NCBI RefSeq assembly: GCF_014489575.1 | Contig: NZ_CP060789.1 | Location: forward strand, 868,001-932,000 | Direction: 5' to 3' | Source of the DNA: Tessaracoccus defluvii | GTDB lineage: Bacteria > Actinomycetota > Actinomycetes > Propionibacteriales > Propionibacteriaceae | Length of the DNA: 64,000 bases | Shown here: one piece after another, positions 1 through 10,691 of the stretch | Numbering within the stretch: position 1 is the first letter of the stretch | Layout: the number at the start of each line of letters is the position of its first letter | The notes under the pieces: model-generated | What the model saw: the letters and a program-made list of their open reading frames with translations, nothing else | What the model was told of the DNA's origin: nothing | The model's database searches: none | Position numbers and translations under genes: made by a program

Positions 1-97
1 CCGGACCGTCGGGCAGCGGGGTCACGTTGCCGAGTTCGGCGGCCAGGCGGGCGTTGCTCGGTCGGCCACGGCGGGGGGAACTGGGAGTCTCAGCCAT
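1..97 (-). CDS. lexA: LexA repressor, N-terminal fragment (runs off the window)
   Basis: Only the first 32 codons are inside the window. The peptide begins MAETPSSPRRGRPSNARLAA, a basic low-complexity leader; the diagnostic helix-turn-helix and Ser-Lys peptidase lie outside. The identification rests on context: the start codon is 23 bases from a perfect SOS box, and the neighbours (an SOS-controlled small membrane protein read divergently, then nrdR) match the lexA / chiZ-divS / nrdR order known in mycobacteria and corynebacteria. If right, it is the autoregulated repressor of the DNA-damage response. Another regulator with an RGRP leader is possible. Confidence 0.6.
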   Translation of the reverse strand, partial: MAETPSSPRRGRPSNARLAAELGNVTPLPDGP

Positions 98-119
98 GCG
101 AACATGCTAGCGCGCCTCG

Positions 120-133
120 CGAACGTGTGTTCG
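120..133. promoter_or_regulatory. SOS (LexA) box, lexA side
   Basis: The sequence is CGAACGTGTGTTCG: two perfect half-sites CGAAC and GTTCG separated by four bases, the actinobacterial LexA operator. It lies just upstream of the leftward start at 97 and probably mediates autorepression. Confidence 0.85.
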
Positions 134-213
134 AAATGCGGCCGTGTCGCGCCGGAAGCGGAATTGTCAGACCCCCGCTGTTGACTCGGTGACGTGGCCG
201 ATGAAACTCGTCT

Positions 214-227
214 CGAACAGATGTTCC
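214..227. promoter_or_regulatory. SOS (LexA) box 2, upstream of the small membrane protein
   Basis: CGAACAGATGTTCC has a perfect left half-site and a one-base mismatch in the right half-site. It sits 69 bases before the rightward start at 296, where it could block the promoter. Confidence 0.65.
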
Positions 228-260
228 AATTGACGGCGGAACCGGCTAGAGTGAAGCAAT

Positions 261-274
261 CGAACTGTTGTTCT
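261..274. promoter_or_regulatory. SOS (LexA) box 3, upstream of the small membrane protein
   Basis: CGAACTGTTGTTCT again has a perfect CGAAC half-site and one mismatch in GTTCG. It lies 47 bases from box 2 and 22 bases before the start codon at 296. Two LexA sites in tandem suggest tight repression of the downstream gene. Confidence 0.6.
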
Positions 275-295
275 ACGGATGAGGGGAGTGGGTCC

Positions 296-682
296 ATGAC
301 CGCTTCAAGCATGGTTGGCGTGAGGGTTGTCGATGCTGGCAGCCGGCGTTTCGTTGCGGTGGCTCCGGAGGGGCGCCCCGACCTGCGTCTGCCGCAGGCC
401 CATCCGTCCCGCCCCGTCGCCCCGGGGAGAGTCGGCCGGGTCGCATCCTGCGTGGCTGTGCGGCCGCAGCCCCAGCCCCGTTGGCTCGCAGCCAAGGTGG
501 TCGGGTTGTGCCTGCTGGCCCTCGTCGGCGTCGGCGTATCGGCAGGCGAGTTCGCCTCCATGGCCACCCCGATCCGGCCCGCGAGTACGTTGCGGGTCAT
601 CCCGCGTGGGCGCACGTCGACAATCCCTGACGCCCCGCTGCGCGTTCCGACCGATGTGCGGCGTGTTGCTTGCCCGCGGTGA
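296..682 (+). CDS. SOS-regulated single-pass membrane protein, candidate division suppressor (DivS/ChiZ position)
   Basis: The 128-residue protein has a Pro/Arg-rich cytoplasmic N-terminus, one hydrophobic segment at about residues 66-86 (VVGLCLLALVGVGVSAGEFA) and a short tail. The start at 296 has a GAGGGGAGTG ribosome site and lies downstream of the two LexA boxes; an earlier in-frame start at 194 would put those operators inside the gene. Position between lexA and nrdR matches ChiZ of Mycobacterium and DivS of Corynebacterium, SOS-induced proteins that delay septation. Unlike ChiZ, no LysM motif is visible after the membrane segment. Function is inferred from regulation and position; sequence similarity alone would not give it. 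Confidence 0.6.
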   Translation: MTASSMVGVRVVDAGSRRFVAVAPEGRPDLRLPQAHPSRPVAPGRVGRVASCVAVRPQPQPRWLAAKVVGLCLLALVGVGVSAGEFASMATPIRPASTLRVIPRGRTSTIPDAPLRVPTDVRRVACPR

Positions 683-698
683 CGGACAGACCTAGGAT

Positions 699-712
699 CA
701 CTACATCTAGTG
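699..712. promoter_or_regulatory. Candidate NrdR box
   Basis: CACTACATCTAGTG forms CACTA-N4-TAGTG, a symmetric A/T-centred site resembling the NrdR operators found ahead of ribonucleotide reductase genes. It is about 90 bases before nrdR, consistent with autoregulation of an nrdR-nrdJ unit. A usual second box was not clearly seen. Confidence 0.5.
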
Positions 713-718
713 GTTCAA

Positions 719-766
719 GGTGTCCCCATCCCCAAGGGCTTGTGGTTTCCGGGGAAACGTGACACC
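719..766 (+). promoter_or_regulatory. Possible structured 5' leader of nrdR-nrdJ
   Basis: GGTGTC (719-724) can pair with GACACC (761-766), enclosing a second hairpin in which GTTTC (745-749) pairs with GAAAC (754-758). This could be a leader RNA structure between the NrdR box and the start at 804. No known riboswitch consensus was recognised; in particular no cobalamin-riboswitch core was seen, although the downstream enzyme uses cobalamin. Confidence 0.25.
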
Positions 767-803
767 GTAGGGCCTCCGCCAGCGAGACGAGAGGGTCGCG
801 ACG

Positions 804-1319
804 ATGCACTGCCCGTTCTGCCGACACGAGGACACCAAGGTGTCCGATTCGCGTGTCACCGAGGATGGTTCCTCCATCCGTCGGCGCAGGACGTGCCCGG
901 TCTGTGAGCGTAAGTTCACCACCGTCGAGCAGGTCGTCCTGACCGTCGTGAAGCGTTCGGGCGTCGCCGAGTCCTTCAGCAGGGACAAGGTGATGCGCGG
1001 GGTTTCCAAGGCCTGCAAGGGTCGTCCCGTCACGCAGGCCCAGGTCGCTGCGCTGGCGCAGCGCGTGGAGGAGGCGCTCAGGGCCTCAGGACAGGCGGAG
1101 ATCCCCGCCGAGCAGGTGGGTGTGGCCATTCTCGGTCCGCTCGAAGAGCTCGACCCGGTCGCCTATCTGAGGTTCGCCAGCGTCTACAAGAACTACGACT
1201 CACTCGACGATTTCCAGAGCGAGATCGACGCCCTGCGACTCGGGGCGAGTGATTCGCTCGCCCGTTCCGTCGTCGCAGCCCGCCCAGTGGCGGGCCACCA
1301 GGAACCGCTCATCAGCTGA
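804..1319 (+). CDS. nrdR: Transcriptional repressor NrdR
   Basis: NrdR senses nucleotides through an ATP-cone and represses ribonucleotide reductase genes. The 171-residue protein opens with a four-cysteine zinc ribbon (CPFC near residue 3, CPVC near residue 31) and continues with an ATP-cone containing [15 protein letters not shown] and the conserved [13 protein letters not shown] motif near residues 121-133. Length is typical of the family (about 150-175). It lies 48 bases before nrdJ on the same strand, so the pair is probably co-transcribed, with the candidate NrdR box at 699 giving autocontrol. Confidence 0.95.
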   Translation: MHCPFCRHEDTKVSDSRVTEDGSSIRRRRTCPVCERKFTTVEQVVLTVVKRSGVAESFSRDKVMRGVSKACKGRPVTQAQVAALAQRVEEALRASGQAEIPAEQVGVAILGPLEELDPVAYLRFASVYKNYDSLDDFQSEIDALRLGASDSLARSVVAARPVAGHQEPLIS

Positions 1320-1367
1320 GCCTCCAGCACACCATCCATCCAGTATCGAAGCATCGAGGGGTACATC

Positions 1368-4198
<2,831 letters not shown>

Positions 4199-4209
4199 CC
4201 TGACCGAGA

Positions 4210-4250
4210 CACGAGGCCCGGGATCCCGCGGAGGGATCCCGGCCCTCGTG
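4210..4250 (+). terminator. Hairpin terminator after nrdJ
   Basis: An 18-base arm (4210-4227) pairs perfectly with 4233-4250 around the loop GCGGA. There is no T-tract, as is common in very high-GC genomes. It starts 12 bases after the nrdJ stop. Confidence 0.8.
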
Positions 4251-4253
4251 CCG

Positions 4254-4440
4254 TCACGCGGAGGGAAGCAGCACCTGCCCGCCCGAGGCGCGGACGGCGG
4301 TGCCGAGGCCCTCGGGCGGTTCGCGTTCGGTGATCAGGCCGCTGACATCGAACCAGTCTCCGATCACGTGCCGCCCGACGACACCATTCTTCGAGGAGTC
4401 GGCCATGACGTAGGCCGCCGTGGCGTTGCCGGTGGGTCTC
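4254..4440 (-). pseudogene. Remnant of a DeoR-like regulator C-terminus
   Basis: Read leftward, the segment gives AAYVMADSSKNGVVGRHV followed by a short tail ending at a TGA at 4254-4256. The phrase MADSSKNG resembles the VADSSKFG sugar-phosphate pocket motif of DeoR-family regulators, and the tail has the LITE segment expected soon after. There is no DNA-binding domain upstream; the reading frame dissolves into unrecognisable sequence. I take it as the 3' stub of a deleted regulator gene. Confidence 0.35.
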
Positions 4441-4681
4441 GCCCTCGAGCTACGATCCGACGGGCCCGGAGCCCGCCAGGGGCCGACTCGTGGCCTGGGT
4501 CGACCGGTACCTGCCCCGCCCCACTGTCACGGTCAGCCAGGGAGCACGTACCCTCGCCTCGAAGAAGCTGTGGTGGCCGGCGGCACCGGGGAGGGCCTTC
4601 CGGATCCCGTCGGCGCTGCTCCGCGGGGCCAACCCTGAGGGGCCCCGTGCACATCAGCATCCGCTGAGGCAGCCCGGAACC
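4441..4681. other. Gene-poor stretch, nothing recognised
   Basis: All six frames here are short and give low-complexity Arg/Pro/Gly translations with no convincing ribosome site or family motif. Together with the regulator stub it forms about 430 bases of apparently decayed sequence between two terminators. Confidence 0.5.
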
Positions 4682-4729
4682 GACACAGCAAAGGCTCCGC
4701 CCACATCGGGGCGGAGCCTCCGCTGTGTC
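4682..4729. terminator. Strong bipartite hairpin
   Basis: GACACAGC (4682-4689) pairs with GCTGTGTC (4722-4729), and inside it GGCTCCGCCC (4693-4702) pairs with the complementary GGGCGGAGCC up to 4718, around the loop ACATCG. The structure is nearly symmetric and could stop transcription from either side. Confidence 0.7.
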
Positions 4730-4911
4730 CTCGGCCACTCGGGGGAGAGAGATGCGGTCAGCGGACACAGGACGCGGTGGTCGGGGGTACGCACACCGCG
4801 CCAAACTGGACTCTAAGCGCGGGACGGACGTGGGAAACACACCCGAAAGGGTGGTATTTCCCCTTGTGAGATCGATTGCGGCAACCGCGCCGGGCGGCTC
4901 GGGGGTGCGCT

Positions 4912-4917
4912 TATAGT
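4912..4917 (+). promoter_or_regulatory. -10 box of a probable leaderless promoter
   Basis: TATAGT is followed by six bases and then the ATG at 4924. This spacing puts the transcription start at or next to the start codon, the arrangement of leaderless actinobacterial mRNAs. Confidence 0.55.
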
Positions 4918-4923
4918 CAGGGG

Positions 4924-5564
4924 ATGCCGCGCATCCGTCTGGCCGTCCTGAACGACTACGAGATAGTCGTCAAGGGCGTGCGTGCGATGCTGAAGCCCTT
5001 CTCCGAGCGGATCCGCATCGTGAGTCTGGAGGAGGCGACGGCCGATGTCGCGGTCGACGTCACGCTCTACGACACGTTCGGCGCCGCAGCCCCGACGGCG
5101 GCGCACCTGGACGAGGTCATCGCCGATCCCGCACAGGGGCCGTCGTCGTCTACGCCTGGCATGTCAACCGCGACCTGGTGGATCAGATGCTCGCGCGCGG
5201 TTGCGCCGGCTACCTGGACAAGTCCATCGGAGGAGCAGAACTCGCCGCCGCCATCGAGGCGATCGCGGCGGGGGAGAGGATCGTCGCCGGCGCCCCGGAG
5301 GAGACGGCCGCGGCCGGTCCCGACGTCGCCTGGCCCGACGGAAATGCCGGGCTCAGCGCCCGCGAGGCGGAGGTGCTGGCGCTGATCACCAGGGGGCTCA
5401 CCAACGACGAGGTGGCCCACCACGCGCACCTGAGCATCAACTCCGTGAAGTCCTACATCCGCTCCGCCTACCGCAAGATCGGCGTGGAGCGCCGCTCCCA
5501 GGCGGTCCGCTGGGGGATGGAACACGGCATGTCTCCCCACGGCCGCGGTTCGGCCGACCAGTAG
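4924..5564 (+). CDS. LuxR/NarL-type response regulator; one frameshift
   Basis: The restored 213-residue protein has an N-terminal receiver-like domain (LAVLNDYEIVVKGVRAML at the start, LYDTF around residue 58 with a candidate phospho-acceptor Asp, and YLDKS around residue 97) and a C-terminal GerE helix-turn-helix (LSAREAEVLALITRGLTNDE, then LSINSVKSYIRSAYRKIGV). The frame breaks at 5136-5139; one extra G in the GGGG run gives a continuous AVVVYAWHVNRDL. The receiver lacks the usual paired early acidic residues in full, so it may be phosphorylated poorly or sense another cue. No partner histidine kinase is adjacent, so its target genes are unknown. Confidence 0.8.
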
Positions 5565-5567
5565 GCT
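5562..5567 (+). promoter_or_regulatory. -10 box of a probable leaderless promoter
   Basis: TAGGCT overlaps the stop codon of the preceding regulator gene and is followed by six bases and the GTG at 5574. It may let the sulfurtransferase be transcribed on its own. Confidence 0.4.
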
Positions 5568-5573
5568 GACGCC

Positions 5574-6377
5574 GTGATCGAACCCATCGTTGACGCCCAG
5601 TGGCTCGCCGCCCATCCCGCCGTCGTCGTCGCCGACGTCCGGCACTACCTCGACGGCCGCTCCGGCGCCGACGCCTACCGGGGCGGCCACCTGCCGGGTG
5701 CCGTGTTCGTCCCGATGGACGAGGTGCTGGCGGCACCGGCCTCTGCGGAGCGGGGCCGGCATCCGCTTCCTGAGCCAGCCGATTTCGCGGCCGGGCTGGG
5801 GGCCCTCGGGATCGGCGACGGCGACGTGGTCGTGGCCTACGACGATGCAGGCGGGGCCATGGCCGGCCGTCTCGTCTGGCTGCTGCGGATGCTGGGCCGC
5901 GACGCCGCGCTCCTCGACGGCGGCATGGGCGCCTGGGAAGGGGAGCTGAGCGTCGATCCCGTCGCCCGCCCCGCGGCCACCTTCACGGCGCAGGACTGGC
6001 CCGCGGGGGCGCTCGCCGACATCGACGAGGCCGTCGCAGGCCCCGTCGTCATCGACGCCCGCGCCCCCGAGCGGTACCGCGGCGACGTGGAACCCATCGA
6101 CCCGCGCGGCGGGCACATCCCCGGTGCGCGCAGCTATCCGCTGACCGGGAACCTGGCCGCCGACGGCCGGTTCCTGAGCCGGGAGGCGCTGCGGGAGCGG
6201 TTCGCCGACCTCGGCGACGCGTCCGGCGTGATCAGCTACTGCGGCTCGGGCGTGACCGCCTGCCACAACCTCATCGCCATGGAGCACGCCGGCCTCGGCC
6301 GCGGGCGCCTCTTCCCGGGCTCGTGGTCCCAGTACAGCGCCACCGACCGTCCCGCCGGTCTGGGAGACCAGCCCTGA
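5574..6377 (+). CDS. sseA: Thiosulfate / 3-mercaptopyruvate sulfurtransferase (tandem rhodanese)
   Basis: The enzyme transfers sulfane sulfur to thiophilic acceptors. The 267-residue protein has two rhodanese domains: a non-catalytic first half (ADVRHYLDGRSGADAYRGGH, near residue 20) and a second half with VVIDARAPERYRGD near residue 159 and the active loop YCGSGVTAC near residue 223, whose first Cys is the catalytic residue. The CGSGVTA loop is that of the two-domain family in actinobacteria; whether mercaptopyruvate or thiosulfate is preferred cannot be read from sequence. The GTG start is chosen because it begins the domain properly and is spaced from a -10 box. Confidence 0.88.
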   Translation: MIEPIVDAQWLAAHPAVVVADVRHYLDGRSGADAYRGGHLPGAVFVPMDEVLAAPASAERGRHPLPEPADFAAGLGALGIGDGDVVVAYDDAGGAMAGRLVWLLRMLGRDAALLDGGMGAWEGELSVDPVARPAATFTAQDWPAGALADIDEAVAGPVVIDARAPERYRGDVEPIDPRGGHIPGARSYPLTGNLAADGRFLSREALRERFADLGDASGVISYCGSGVTACHNLIAMEHAGLGRGRLFPGSWSQYSATDRPAGLGDQP

Positions 6378-7046
6378 TCAGGACTCGTCGTCGACACGCA
6401 GGCTGAGCGACGACCCCATCGGGATCGCCTGCACCATCCGTAGCTTCGCCAGCGCCGGGTGGTCCTCCAGGATCTTCGCGCCGTTGGCCAGCGTGCGCAG
6501 CGCCGCGGTCTCTGCCCGGGCCGACTCGAGCTGGGCCAGGCCCCGCGTGCGGGCGGTGAGCAACTCGACCGAGGCGGCCCGCAGGTCCTGGGGGAGCATG
6601 ACGTCCCGCACCACGACGGAGGCGACCTCGTAGCCTACCTCGCGCCCGGCCTCGACGGCCCTGGCCAGGATGCGGGCCGCCAGTTCGGGATCCTTCCTGG
6701 GCGCGGCGGGCGCGTCGGCGACCTCCACCTGGGCGAACTCGTCGCGCAGCGCCAGCTGGATCGCCAGGTACACGGCCTGCTCCGCCTCCTCATAGCCCAG
6801 CGCGAGGACCGGGTCCGTGACCCGGACGCGCGCCACCGCGGTGACCTTCACCTGGGCGCCGTCGGCGGTGGGGATCTCCTGCGGGGCCAGCTGCAGATGC
6901 CGCCACGCCGTGCCCACGCTGACGTAGCCCTGACGGCGGACGCGGCGGTGCCTGCCCGGGCCGAGCACGACGGGGGCTCCGCCGTCGGGGTAGGTGACGG
7001 CGACCTCGTGTGCGTCGACGGTGACGTGGAAGGCGGTGAGTTCCAC
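6378..7046 (-). CDS. SPFH/Band 7 (slipin-like) protein
   Basis: This 222-residue protein belongs to the stomatin/prohibitin superfamily, proteins that usually scaffold membrane domains. Recognisable parts are the core QGYVSVGTAWRHLQLAPQEI near residue 34, the helical stretch VYLAIQLALRDEF near residue 85, and the typical region GYEVASVVVRDVMLPQDLR near residue 131, followed by an Ala/Arg-rich coiled coil. The N-terminal membrane segment of most slipins is absent. The GTG start at 7046 is chosen over longer options because GAGGAG lies seven bases upstream. It converges on the sulfurtransferase with no gap. Confidence 0.8.
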   Translation of the reverse strand: MELTAFHVTVDAHEVAVTYPDGGAPVVLGPGRHRRVRRQGYVSVGTAWRHLQLAPQEIPTADGAQVKVTAVARVRVTDPVLALGYEEAEQAVYLAIQLALRDEFAQVEVADAPAAPRKDPELAARILARAVEAGREVGYEVASVVVRDVMLPQDLRAASVELLTARTRGLAQLESARAETAALRTLANGAKILEDHPALAKLRMVQAIPMGSSLSLRVDDES

Positions 7047-7086
7047 TCTGCTGCTCCTCAGATTGGGTGGGGCACGGGACCGGCCG

Positions 7087-7127
7087 GTGTGCGGGTGGAC
7101 CCATCGAAGGGTGCATGACCCGCACAC
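7087..7127. repeat. Perfect 10-bp inverted repeat between the SPFH gene and ilvD
   Basis: GTGTGCGGGT (7087-7096) pairs with ACCCGCACAC (7118-7127) over a 21-base loop. It lies in the 279-base divergent spacer, about 200 bases ahead of ilvD, and could be an operator or RNA hairpin. No leader peptide rich in Val/Leu/Ile was seen. Confidence 0.4.
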
Positions 7128-7325
7128 GTTGCGCCGGTCCCGTGACCCGGTTAGTGGCAGTCCCGGGTAGGGGACATGCCCGCCGACCACGTGGGAACGG
7201 ATCGCGCCACTGCGCTACCGCCCGGACGAATCGGGCACCATGTCAGGCTAGCGGACGGGCCGGGGGCAGCGGTGCCCGCGCGGGTAACCTTGTCTGGTCA
7301 TCCACGAACCCTGGAGGTTGATCCC

Positions 7326-9166
7326 ATGCCGGCGCTTCGGTCCCGCACCACCACCCACGGCCGCAACATGGCGGGTGCCCGCGCGCTCTGGCGCGCGACC
7401 GGCATCACGGACTCCGACTGGGGCAAGCCGATCGTCGCCGTGGCCAACTCGTTCACCCAGTTCGTGCCCGGCCACGTCCACCTGCGCGACATGGGCAAGC
7501 TCGTCTCCGAGTCCATCGCCGAGGCGGGGGGCGTGGGGCGCGAGTTCAACACCATCGCCGTCGACGACGGCATCGCGATGGGCCACGGCGGCATGCTGTA
7601 CTCGCTGCCGAGCCGCGAGCTGATCGCCGACTCGGTCGAGTACATGGTCAACGCGCACTGCGCCGACGCGCTGGTGTGCATCTCCAACTGCGACAAGATC
7701 ACCCCCGGCATGTTCCTGGCCGCGCTGCGGCTGAACATCCCCACCGTCTTCGTCTCCGGCGGCCCATGGAGGCAGGCAGGGCCATCGTCAAGGACGGCGG
7801 CACGGTGGAGAGCTCGCTCGACCTCGTCGACGCGATGGTGTCTGCCGTCGATCCGAACGTGTCCGACGCCGAGCTGGGCCGCATCGAGGCCAACGCGTGC
7901 CCCACCTGCGGCTCCTGCTCCGGCATGTTCACCGCGAACTCGATGAACTGCCTGCTCGAGGCCATCGGGCTCGCCCTGCCGGGCAATGGCTCGACCCTGG
8001 CGACCGCAGCCGCCCGCAAGGGGCTCTTCCAGGAGGCGGGCCGCCTCGTCGTCGAACTGTGCCGCCGCTGGTACGACGACGACGACGCCTCCGTGCTGCC
8101 GCTGTCGATCGCCACCAAGTCGGCCTTCGAGAACGCCATGCGGCTCGACGTGGCCATGGGCGGCTCCACCAACACCGTGCTGCACCTGCTCGCCGCCGCC
8201 CAGGAGGCGGGCGTGGACTTCACGCTCGACGACATCGACGAGATCTCGCGGCACACCCCCTGCCTGGCCAAGGTCGCCCCCAACTCGGACAAGTACTACA
8301 TGGAGGACGTGCACCGCGCCGGTGGCATCCCCGCGCTCCTGGGTGAGCTGCGCCGCGGCGGCAAGCTGGACGACACCGTCCACGCCGTGCACTCGCCGAC
8401 CGTCGACGCCTGGCTCGACGCGTGGGACATCCGCGGCGGAAACCCGCGTCCTGAGGCCGTCGAGCTGTTCCACGCCGCCCCCGGTGGCGTCCGCACTACC
8501 GAGGCGTTCTCGTCCAGCAACCGCTGGGACAGCCTCGACACCGACTCCGAGGGCGGCTGCATCCGCTCGACCGAGCACCCGTACACCCTCGACGGCGGCC
8601 TGGCGGTCCTCAAGGGCAACCTCGCGGTCGACGGCGCCATCGTCAAGACAGCCGGGGTGCCGGAGGACCAGTGGGTCTTCACCGGGAAGGCGATCGTCAC
8701 CGAGTCGCAGGACGAGGCCGTCGAGGCCATCCTCGGCAAGGTGGTCCAGCCCGGTGACGTCGTCATCGTCCGCTACGAGGGGCCGAAGGGCGGCCCGGGC
8801 ATGCAGGAGATGCTGTACCCGACCTCCTACCTGAAGGGCCTCGGGCTCGGTCCCACGTGTGCCCTCGTCACGGACGGGCGGTTCTCGGGCGGATCGTCGG
8901 GGCTGTCGATCGGCCACGTCTCACCTGAGGCGGCCTCCGGGGGCACGATCGGCCTGGTGGAGACCGGTGACCCCATCACCATCTCCATCCCCGACCGGCT
9001 CATCAGCCTCGATGTGGACGAGGCCACGCTCGCGGAGCGCCGCGCCCGGCGGGACGCCGAGGGCTGGGTGCCGGCGACACGGCAGCGGGAGGTGTCCACC
9101 GCGCTGAAGATCTTCGGCATGCTGGCCCAGTCCGCTGACAAGGGCGCCGCCCGCAAACTGGACTGA
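7326..9166 (+). CDS. ilvD: Dihydroxy-acid dehydratase; one frameshift
   Basis: IlvD dehydrates 2,3-dihydroxy acids in valine, leucine and isoleucine synthesis. The start follows GGAGG. The frame breaks at 7763-7765; adding one C gives [18 protein letters not shown] and a 613-residue protein, the normal size. Fe-S ligands appear in [11 protein letters not shown] near residue 120 and [17 protein letters not shown] near residue 191; the C-terminal half has the conserved [12 protein letters not shown] and [20 protein letters not shown] segments. It stands alone rather than in an ilv operon. Confidence 0.95.
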
Positions 9167-9218
9167 CGGCGGGCGCTCGGGCTCGCTAGGATGCGGGCGA
9201 GCGAACAGGAGCGCCCAC

Positions 9219-10682
9219 ATGGAGTTGCCCGCCTACCTGACAACGGTCTTTCTGATCGTCGAGTACGTCGCGAAGATCGTCGCGATCGGGGTCATCCCCA
9301 ACAACCGGCGTCCGTCGTCGTCGTCCGCCTGGCTGCTGCTGATCCTGTTCGTCCCTGTCATCGGGTTCCCGCTGTACTGGCTGATCGGGAGCCCCTGGGT
9401 CAAGGGGCGCCGCTACGAGGCGCAGCGCGCGAGCGACGACGTGCTCCGCGCCCACGCCGGGCACCTGCCGCTGATCCCGGACGGCGCAGAGACGACGCCC
9501 CCGCTGGAGCGGATCGTGCACATGAACCGGGAGCTCACGCAGCTGCCGTGTGTCACCGGGCGGGTCGGTGAGCTGATCGACGACACGCGGGTCTTCTACC
9601 AGGAGATGGCCCGCGCCGTCGACGCGGCCGAGCGCTACGTCCACGTCGAGTTCTACATCATGGCGTGGGACGACACCACCGACGTGTTCTTCACTGCGCT
9701 GGCGCGCGCCGCCGAGCGGGGCATCAAGGTGCGCCTGCTGGTCGACCAGCTCGGATCGCAGAAGTACCCCGGCTGGCGTCAGTTCAAGCGCAGGCTCACC
9801 GAGGCGGGCGTCGAGTGGCGCCTCATGATGCCGATCAAGCTCCTGAAGGGCCGCTGGCGACGGCCCGACCTGCGCAATCACCGCAAGCTGATGATCGTCG
9901 ACGGCGACATCGCGTTCGTCGGCTCCCACAACGTCATCGATCCGGCCTACGCGAACGCGAAGAACCGGAGGATCGGCCGGGAGTGGATCGACCTGTCCGT
10001 GAGCGTCACCGGCGACATCGTGCTCGAGGTGGAGGCCGTCTTCGCCATGGACTGGTTCGTGGAGTCCGGCGAGATCCTCGACCGTGACGAACACTTCATC
10101 GACAAGCCGGACCTGATCCCCGGCGGTGCGAACAACGCCCTGCAGCTCGTCCCCTCCGGGCCCGGGTACCCGACGGAGCCCAACCAGCGGCTCTTCGTGG
10201 CGCTGATGTACCTCGCGGAGCGGACCATCACCATCACCAGCCCCTACTTCGTCCCCGACGAGTCGCTGCTGTCCGCGATCACCTCTGCCGTCTACCGTGG
10301 CGTGCGCGTCGACCTGTTCGTGGGGGAGAAGGCGGATCAGTTCATGGTCGGCCACGCCCAGCGTTCCTACTACGAGACGCTGCTGGAGGCGGGTGTGAAC
10401 ATCTACCTGTATCCGGCCCCGACCGTCCTGCACTCCAAGTACATGACGGTCGACGAGCGCATCGGTGTCATCGGCTCGTCCAACATGGACTACCGGTCGT
10501 TCGCGCTCGACTACGAGATCACGCTCATGGCCTTCGGGGGTGACCTCGTCGACAAGCTCCACGTCATCGACGACGGCTACCGGTCCGTGTCGCGGCTCCT
10601 GACGCTGGAGGAGTGGCGCAAGCAGCCGCTGGCGGCGCGCTACCTCGACAGCGTCTGCCGACTCACCTCGGCGCTGATGTGA
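9219..10682 (+). CDS. cls: Cardiolipin synthase (phospholipase D family)
   Basis: The enzyme condenses two phosphatidylglycerols into cardiolipin at the membrane. The 487-residue protein begins with two hydrophobic segments (residues about 5-25 and 36-56, the second containing LLLILFVPVIGFPLYWLIG) and carries two HKD motifs: NHRKLMIVDGD near residue 226 and HSKYMTVDERIGVIGSSNMD near residue 406. Length is typical of bacterial Cls. A TAGGAT box at 9187-9192 and CAGGAG ahead of the ATG suggest its own promoter. Confidence 0.93.
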   Translation: MELPAYLTTVFLIVEYVAKIVAIGVIPNNRRPSSSSAWLLLILFVPVIGFPLYWLIGSPWVKGRRYEAQRASDDVLRAHAGHLPLIPDGAETTPPLERIVHMNRELTQLPCVTGRVGELIDDTRVFYQEMARAVDAAERYVHVEFYIMAWDDTTDVFFTALARAAERGIKVRLLVDQLGSQKYPGWRQFKRRLTEAGVEWRLMMPIKLLKGRWRRPDLRNHRKLMIVDGDIAFVGSHNVIDPAYANAKNRRIGREWIDLSVSVTGDIVLEVEAVFAMDWFVESGEILDRDEHFIDKPDLIPGGANNALQLVPSGPGYPTEPNQRLFVALMYLAERTITITSPYFVPDESLLSAITSAVYRGVRVDLFVGEKADQFMVGHAQRSYYETLLEAGVNIYLYPAPTVLHSKYMTVDERIGVIGSSNMDYRSFALDYEITLMAFGGDLVDKLHVIDDGYRSVSRLLTLEEWRKQPLAARYLDSVCRLTSALM

Positions 10683-10691
10683 CCGCGGCCC

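Noticed and set aside
683..803. Cobalamin riboswitch ahead of nrdR-nrdJ
   Set aside because: The region is too short and lacks a recognisable B12-box; only simple pairings were found.
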